Made by a program: the position numbers and the translations under genes | The notes under the pieces: model-generated | What the model was told of the DNA's origin: nothing | The model's database searches: none | What the model saw: the letters and a program-made list of their open reading frames with translations, nothing else | Source of the DNA: Candidatus Zhuqueibacterota bacterium | GTDB taxonomy: Bacteria > SM23-31 > B21-G16 | Length of the DNA: 22,682 nucleotides | Direction: 5' to 3' | Assembly: GCA_003644825.1 (NCBI GenBank) | Contig: QNDJ01000002.1 | Coordinates: 1-22,682, forward strand | Shown: positions 1 to 9,000 of the stretch, one piece after another | Layout of the letters: every line of letters begins with the position of its first letter | How positions within the stretch are numbered: the stretch's first letter is position 1

Positions 1-3000
1 CAGACAGGTGAAATAAGCGGAACTCCTCAAACTCCAGGAGTATATACTTTCACAGTAGAGGTTCAGGATTCTTTTGGTCGTATATTCTCTAAGGATTTCA
101 GTATTGAAATTACAGAAGTTAATGAACCACCGGTAATAACGGATATACAGACAGATGTTAATTTCAAGGATACAATATATGCTGGAGATGTTTTCAGTTA
201 TCAGGTTCAGGCAACAGACCCCAATACTGGTGATGTGCTGGTATATAAGCTTCAGAATGAACCTGCAGGGATGGTTATAGATTCCACCACCGGGCTTATA
301 TCCTGGACACCTGATATAACTCAATTAGGTCAGTATACAATTACAGTTATTGTAACCGATAAAGGAGGGCTTCAAGATTCTGATACATTTACAATTTTTG
401 TGGAAGAGGCTAATTTACCACCAGAGCTTTCTCCGGTTCCTGATACAACAATAACTGCTGGTGAGTTATATAATTACCAATTAAAAGCTACGGACCCGAA
501 TATAAATGCCTGGTTGAGTTATTATCTCATTTCTGCACCTGAGAATATGTCTGTTAATTCTGAAACCGGTCTTATAACCTGGATACCTACTGAAGCACAG
601 GCAGGTGCCAATATTATTATGGCAGGAGTTGATGATGGTAGAGGTGGTAAAGATTCCACAAGTTTTACAATTACCGTTATTTTACCTTTAGATGTAACAC
701 CACCTGTAATAACTTTTGGACCTATCGTTGAAGGAATAGACACAAGTTCTGCCTATGTAAAATGGAGCACTGATGAAGAAGCGACAAGTATCGTTGAATT
801 TGGTCTTTCAAGCACCTGGGATGATAAAAACACCAGAGATTCTCTTGTAATTATAGAATTCGTAAAAGAACATAAAGTTCAATTAACCGATTTAATGCCG
901 GATACATCATATAATGTAAGAGTAAAGTCAGTTGATTCAAGTGGCAATGTGTCATCTTACAGCAAAACTGTCAGTTTTAAAACAATGGCACTACCGGATG
1001 TCGAGCCACCGGTAATTGTTGGTAATCCACAGATTTTCGGCCTGGATACAAATAAAGCTACTATCTACTGGGAGACTAATGAACTCGCAAGTAGTATTGT
1101 AATTTACTCGCCCAATTCACTATGGAGTGATATTACAAAAAGAGATACTGTAAAAATCGATGAATTAGTTACAATACATTATGTTACACTTGAAGATTTA
1201 TCACCTGCAACAACATATAAGGCTGTTGTTGCATCTATAGATGCAAAGGGTAACGGGCCCACAACAAGCAAAGAATTTACATTTACTACCCCTGAACTGC
1301 CAGATAGAGAACCACCAATTATTACAAGGACCCCAATTGCTGAAGGACTTGATACATCGAGTGTTACAATAATATGGGAAACTAATGAGATTTCAACAAG
1401 TATAGTTCAGTATTCGATAGATTCTCTTTTCGATGAAGAAGGTGCCCGTTTCGAGATAAAAGATGATAACCTTGTTACTTTTCACAGAATAGTTATTACA
1501 GGTCTTTTACCGGCAACAACATACAGAGTAAGAACAGGGTCTGTTGATGGTGCAGGTAATGGCCCAACCTGGAGTGGAGCTATATCGTTCAGAACTCTTG
1601 AAAGACCTGATAATGCTCCACCTGTTATCGTAGGATTCCCAGAAGCAGTAGGAATAGATACATCTCATGCTACAATTATATGGAAAACAAATGAAATTTC
1701 TAATAGTATTGTTATATATGCTATTGACTCTCTGTGGAGCGACCCAAATATGCGAACAGAAGTAAAGAAAGACGAACTTGTAATCGAACATAAAGTTTTA
1801 TTAACAGGTTTAGAATCAGCTACTACATACAGATTCATAGTCGGGTCAATAGATGGTAAAGGAAACGGACCTGCTTATTCAGGTGAATATACTTTCAAAA
1901 CCATGGAAAAACCGGATACAGAACCTCCAGTTATAACCCTGCAACCACAGGTCGAAGGAATTGATACCTCCCACGCCACTGTTATCTGGGAAACAGATGA
2001 ATACTCAACAAGTATCGTAGAATATGCTGTAGATTCCCTGTGGAACATCACTACAGAAAGAAAAATAGTTGAAGATTTTAACCTTGTTATTAAGCATAAT
2101 GTTTTTCTTATAGGGCTTAAACCTTCTACAAGATATAGATTTAGAGTTGGTTCCATCGATGAAATGGGAAATGGACCTACTTACAGTAATGAATATGTTT
2201 TTGAAACACCAGAAAGACCTGATGTATATCCACCTATTATTACACAATTTCCTTCTATTGAGGGAATTGACACATCAAGGGTAACAATCAAATGGATGAC
2301 AGATGAAATTTCAAATAGTATAGTAGAATATGCTCTTGATTCTTTATTCGATATATCTTCTGAAAGAAATATAAAAGTTCTATCTGACCTGGTTACGGAA
2401 CACATAGTTGTTTTAACAGATTTACTTGCTGGAAAGAAGTATAGATTCCGGGTCGGTTCAATCGATGGTAAGGGAAATGGACCAACATACAGTGGCGAAT
2501 ACGCTTTTGAAACCAAGGAAAAACCGGATACTGAACCACCAATAATACTTGGTTTTCCTGTAATTGAAGGAATTGACACTTCTCAGGCTACAATCAAATG
2601 GAAAACCAATGAGATATCCACAAGTATGGTGGAATATGCTATAGATTCTCTGTGGAGCAAAGAAGAGAATAGAAAAAAAATAGAAAAACTGGACTTCGTA
2701 AAAGAACACTCAATCTTATTGACAGACCTGATACCTGATACAGAATATAGATTTAGAGTAGGTTCAGTGGATGCAAATAATAACGGTCCAGTTTATAGTG
2801 GAGAATATGTGTTTAAAACTATGGAAAAACCAGACCTCTTTCCGCCACTGTTTACAAGTTTACCTTCGGTGCAGAGTAAGGATACAACCAGGGTTACAAT
2901 CGTGTGGTCAACCAATGAACCTTCCAACAGTGTGGTAGAATTTGCAGTTGATTCCTTATGGAATATTGCTGGAAAAAGAAAAACTAAAGTAATACAGACC

Positions 3001-6000
3001 CCGGTTATTGACCACATTGTCATACTTACAGACTTATCACCCAATACTCTATATAGATATACTGTGAGTTCAACGGATATGTTTAATAATGGTCCAACGG
3101 TTTCACCTGAATTTACGTTTAAAACTCTTGAACGACCGGACCTTATTCCACCAGTAATTATAGGTTTTCCAAATCCTGTAGATGTAGATACATCTTCTGT
3201 TACTATAAAATGGAAAACCAATGAGCTTTCTACAAGTATTGTTGAGTATGCTCCTGAAACAGACTGGCCAAATAATATACTTACAGAAATTGATCAATCT
3301 TTAACCACCGAGCACGAAATATACATAACAGGTCTTGCTTCAAATACTGTATATAAATTCAGGGTAGGCTCAGTTGATAGTAAAAATAACGGACCCACAT
3401 ATAGTGCAGTTTTTGAATTTAAAACAGCTGAAATCCCTGATATAATTCCACCTGTTATTATTGGTTTTCCTCAGGTTACAAGCCTTGATACAAATACTGC
3501 AACAATAGAATGGAAAACTAATGAAAGTTCAAATAGTATTGTAGAATATGCTGAGAGCTCTACCTGGCCTGCAGATATAATGAAAATAATTGTTCAGGAA
3601 TTTGTTACAGAACATAAAGTATTTTTACCGGATTTAAAAGCCGATACTGAATATAAATTCAGAGTTCAGTCAACAGATACCAAGGGAAATATTTCAGATT
3701 ACAGCCCCGAGCAGGTATTTAAAACACTGGAGCGACCGGACAATACTCCTCCGGTTATTATAGGTTTTCCTTCTGTTATTAATGTGGATACAAATACTGC
3801 AACAATTGCCTGGAAAACCGATGAAAACGCTACGAGCACCGTAATATTTGGACCGGACAGCAGCTGGCCTGCTGAACAAAATACCGTCGAGGATTTGAGC
3901 CTTGTTAAAATCCATGAAATTATGTTAACAGAACTTACGCCAGATGTTAAATATAGATTTAAAGTCAGCTCAATCGATGCTAAAAATAACGGACCAACTG
4001 AAAGTGGAGAATTTACATTTACAACCCTTGCACTACCGGATTTCAACCCACCTGTTATTGTAGGATTTCCATCTGTAACTAACATAGATACTTCAAAAGC
4101 AACTATTGAATGGAAAACAAATGAGAACTCAACTTCTATTATAGAATATGCTGAAGAAAGTGAATGGCTGACAAACAAAATCACAATTCAGGACCAGAAT
4201 CTAGTTATTTTTCATAGTATTTTAATTACAAATCTTAAGCCAGCTACTTCATATAAGTACAGAGTTGGTTCAATTGATTCCAAGAATAATGGGCCTACAT
4301 ACAGTGTTGAAATGACCTTTAAAACTACAGAACGGCCTGATGATATTCCACCTACTATTGTAGGATTTCCTGATGTTGTTGGAATTGATACGGATAGAGT
4401 GACCATAGAGTGGAAAACTAATGAAACATCTAACTCAATAGTGGAATATGCCCTCACAGGTGAATGGCCCGGCAATAAAAAGAAAATAACCGAGCAGGAT
4501 TTAGTAGTAGACCACAGTGTATTAATAACAGGTTTATTGCCTGATACAGAATATACATTTATAGTGGGTTCCGTTGATGCAAGCAATAATGGTCCTACTT
4601 ATAGTAAGGAACAAACTTTTAAAACAGCAGCATTGCCTGATTTCAATCCACCTGTTATTGTAGGGTTTCCATCGGTTGTTAATATTGATACTGATAAAGC
4701 CACAATTGAATGGAAAACAGATGAAAACTCGACAAGCATTGTGGAATTTGCCTCGGAGAATGAATGGCCTTCAAATAAAAAAGAAGTTATTATCCAGGAC
4801 CTTGTGACCGAACACAGTGTGTTACTTGCAGAGTTAACACCAAAAACTACATATATATTCAGAGTGGGTTCAATTGATGGAAAAAGTAATGGACCTTCCT
4901 ACAGCGGAGAACATAAATTCACAACACTTGAAGTTCCTGATTTAATACCACCAGCAATTGTAGGATTTCCAAGCACATTTGGTGTTGATACTGACCGGGT
5001 AACGATTGAATGGAAAACAAATGAAAATGCAACCAGTATTGTAGAATATGCTTTAGAAGATAAATGGCCCAATGAAAAGAAAGAAATTATTATCCAGGAC
5101 CTTGTGACCGAGCACAGTATAGTAGTTGTAGACCTTACTCCTTCAACAAAATATAAATTCAGAGTTGGTTCTGTCGATGCAAATAATAACGGACCAACAT
5201 ACAGTGGTGAACACACATTTGAAACGGCTGCCGTCCCGGATAACGAAGCACCTGCAATTATTGGGTTGCCCAATGTGATTGGTATAGATACAAACAAAGC
5301 TACTGTAGAATGGAAAACAAATGAAAGTGCAACAAGTATTGTAGAAATTGCAAAAGAGACAGAATGGCCCTCAGGAATATTCACTGTAAAAAAGCAGTCT
5401 CTTTTGATTGACCATTCGATTCTTGTTTCTAACCTGGAACCAGCAACGACTTATAAATTCCGGGTTGGTTCAATCGATGGAAGTGGTAATGGACCTACTT
5501 ACAGCATAGAACAAACATTTACCACATTAGCACGGCCAGATTTCAGTCCACCAGCAATTGTTGGATTTCCATCAGTGGCTGGTATTGATACATCATCAGC
5601 AACAGTAAAGTGGAAAACTAATGAAGATGCAACAAGTATTGTAGAATATGCTATCGATGAAGAATGGAATACTAATAGGAAAACAATTACAAATCAGGAT
5701 TTAGTTATTGACCATAATATACTCCTTGCAAATCTTTCTCCGGACACAACTTACAGGTTCAGAGTGGGTTCCATTGATAGTAAGAGCAATGGGCCAACAT
5801 ACAGTGGTGAATTTACATTCAAAACACTGGCAATCCCTGACCATAATCCACCAGCAATTGTAGGGTTGCCAGGTGCTACAAAGATAGATACCGGGTCGGC
5901 TACAATAGTATGGAAAACAGATGAGGATGGAACAAGCATTGTTGAATTTGCCCCGAGTTCAAGCTGGCCTGCAGATAAGAAAACCGTTGTAGACCAGAAC

Positions 6001-9000
6001 CTGGTTGTTGACCACAACATCCTTATTACGAACTTGAAATCGAACACAGAGTATAAATTCAGAGTGGGTTCAATTGATGGAAAAGGAAACGGACCTGGTT
6101 ACAGTAAAGAGGAAACTTTTACAACTCTTAAAGCAGCTGATAAAACACCACCTGCTCTTGTAGGATTTCCATCCTGGAGAAATGCTGACACCAGTTCAGT
6201 AACTATCGAATGGCAAACAAACGAAACATCAAACAGTATTGTGGAAATATGTAAGAGTGATTTCTGGCCTGACAGTATAAGAGTTTTCAAAATCCAGGAC
6301 CTTGTCATAGAACATTCTGTTTTTGTTTCGGATTTAGAGCCCAACACTGAATATAAATTCAGGGTTGGTTCAATGGATGGTGAAGGAAACGGTCCAACTG
6401 TAAGTGGTGTTTTTAGCTTCCATACCCTTGAAAGACCTGATCTTGAAGCACCTGTAATTATTGGTTTTCCGAACGCTGTAGACATAGATACGAATTCTGC
6501 AAAAATTGTATGGACAACCAACGAAAACTCCACAAGTATTGTAGAATTTGCAGGTATTGATGAATGGAATGGAAATCGAACAAAAGTTATAATCCAGGAC
6601 CTTGTAATTAACCATTCGGTATACATTGGAAATTTAAAGCCCAATACTAAATATAGAGCAAGAGTTGGTTCAATTGATGCAAAATCTAATGGTCCTACAT
6701 ACAGTTCAGAATTTGAATTTAAGACGGCTGATGTTCCTGACAATACTCCACCAGTGATAATTGGATTTCCGAGTGTTGATGATGTTGATACTAACTCTGC
6801 AAATATTATCTGGGTAACGGATGAGGAAGCTTCAAGTATTGTCGAATTTGCTATTGAATCTGAATATTCAACGGAAAAAATTAAAATTAAAGACCAGAGG
6901 CTGGTTAAGACTCATAAGGTTTATATTTCAAACTTAAAGCCTGGTACCGTTTATAAATATAGATGTGGGTCTGTTGATGCCAGAAGCAATGGACCAACCT
7001 GGAGCAATGATTACACCTTCACCACTCTTGAAGTAGCAGATAAAATACCACCGGTAATTGTTGGTCTACCTTCAGAATTTGGTATTGACACCACTTCACT
7101 TACTATTAAATGGAAGACTGACGAAAGAGCAACAAGCATTGTTGAAATAGCTCCGACAAGTGAATGGCCTCAGAATAAACTAACAATTGTTGACCAGACC
7201 CTGGTTACGGAACATGCTGTATTTATATCGAATTTAGTTCCTGGAACAGAGTATACTTACAGGGTGGGTTCAATTGATGCTAAAAGTAATGGCCCAACCT
7301 ATAGTGAGAATTTTACTTTCAAAACTTTACAGGCAGCAGACACAAAAGCTCCAGTTATTACTGAGTCACCTATAGTTATAGGTTTATCTCATCACCAGGC
7401 AACAATAAAATGGAAAACAGATGAGACCGCTTATAGTTCTGTTGATTATGGAGAAACCACTGCTCTTGGTAAAACAGTTACAGAGAGCAAGGGAAAAACA
7501 ACCCATACAATTAAACTGACGAATTTATCCGAGCAAACAAAGTATTATTTTAAGATTCGTTCCAGGGACCAGACAGGTAATGAATTTGTTGGAACTATAA
7601 GGGAGTTTACCACAAAAGCAAAGCCTGTTCTACCCGATACAATTCCACCAGCAATAATTGAGGGACCCATTGATAAAGATGTAAAATCTGACAGAGCAAC
7701 AATAAAATGGAGAACCGATAAAGAATCTTCAAGCGTTGTTGAATATGGATTGGAAGAAACAAATCTAAAGTTAAAGAAGACTCAGGATGCTGCCATCGGG
7801 GTAATTGAACATATTGTTAACATAACAAATCTTGAGGCTGATACAACTTATTTTTACAGGGTCAGGTCAAGAAGTGCTAATAACAAGGAAGTGGTAAGTA
7901 GAATATTCAAATTTGATACGGAAGCTGCTCCAGACACGCTGCCACCGGTAATAGTAACGGGTCCTATTGCTTCCTTTATAGAAACCGATAAAGCAACAAT
8001 AGAATGGACAACAGATAAGATTGCCAGTAGTATTGTCTATTATGGTGAAGATACATCTTACGGGAATATTGAAAAAGAGGATATGCTTCAGGGTGTAAAA
8101 GAACATAAAATTACATTAACCGGGCTAAAAGCTGGAACAGAGTACCACTATATGATAGAATCTAAATCCGAAAACCTCAAAGTTGTTTCGGCTGGCGATT
8201 TCATTTTTATAACAAAAGTTGTACCGGATACTATACCGCCAAAGATTATATCGGGTCCTGTGCCAACGTCGGTTGAACATAATAAAGCAACAATTGAATG
8301 GGAAACCGATGAGCTTTCCAACAGTTTTATAGAGTATGACACAACGGATGCTCTTACCCAGCATCAGTATAGTGACCTTGATGCTTCTGGAGTTATGAAA
8401 CACAAGATAATCCTGACAAATCTTGTACCAAATAAAGAATACAAATATAGGGTATCTTCAAGTGATTTAAGCCCGAACCTGAATAAAGTTATAAGTGTGG
8501 TGAGAACGTTTAAGACCCTTGCAGCGCCTGATACTATTCCACCAAGGCTTGTGAGAGGACCTGAGACATCCTCAACAGATAGGTCTGCTACTTTTGAATG
8601 GGAAACCGATGAACTCTCGGATACTTATGTATATTACAATGAGAAAGGTTCTACGGAAAAGCCAAAAAGGGTAGGAGATGAAAAGAAGGTTCTTGTACAC
8701 ATAATAACAGTTACCAATTTAAAGAAAGGCGTTGAATACGAATTTACATTAACTTCAACTGATTATGCGGGGAACATATTCTCCTGGCCTAATACGGGCG
8801 AAACAAAAAGCATTGAGAAAATTCTTGCAATAAGGAAAACGATGCAGCCGCCGGGTGGTGATGGAACCTTCTTTACAAGCCAGACTGTTGATACTCAGAA
8901 GCCGATTATCATCGAAGGACCAAAGGTGCTATCTAAAACTACATCTACAGTTACTGTTTACTGGAAAACCGATGAGAGAAGTGATTCTTTTGTAAAATAT

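Noticed and set aside
235-237. GTG at 235 as the start of the giant protein
   Set aside because: The frame is open and domain-coding back to base 1 (cadherin/He_PIG-like sequence), so the GTG is an internal Val codon and the gene is cut by the window edge.
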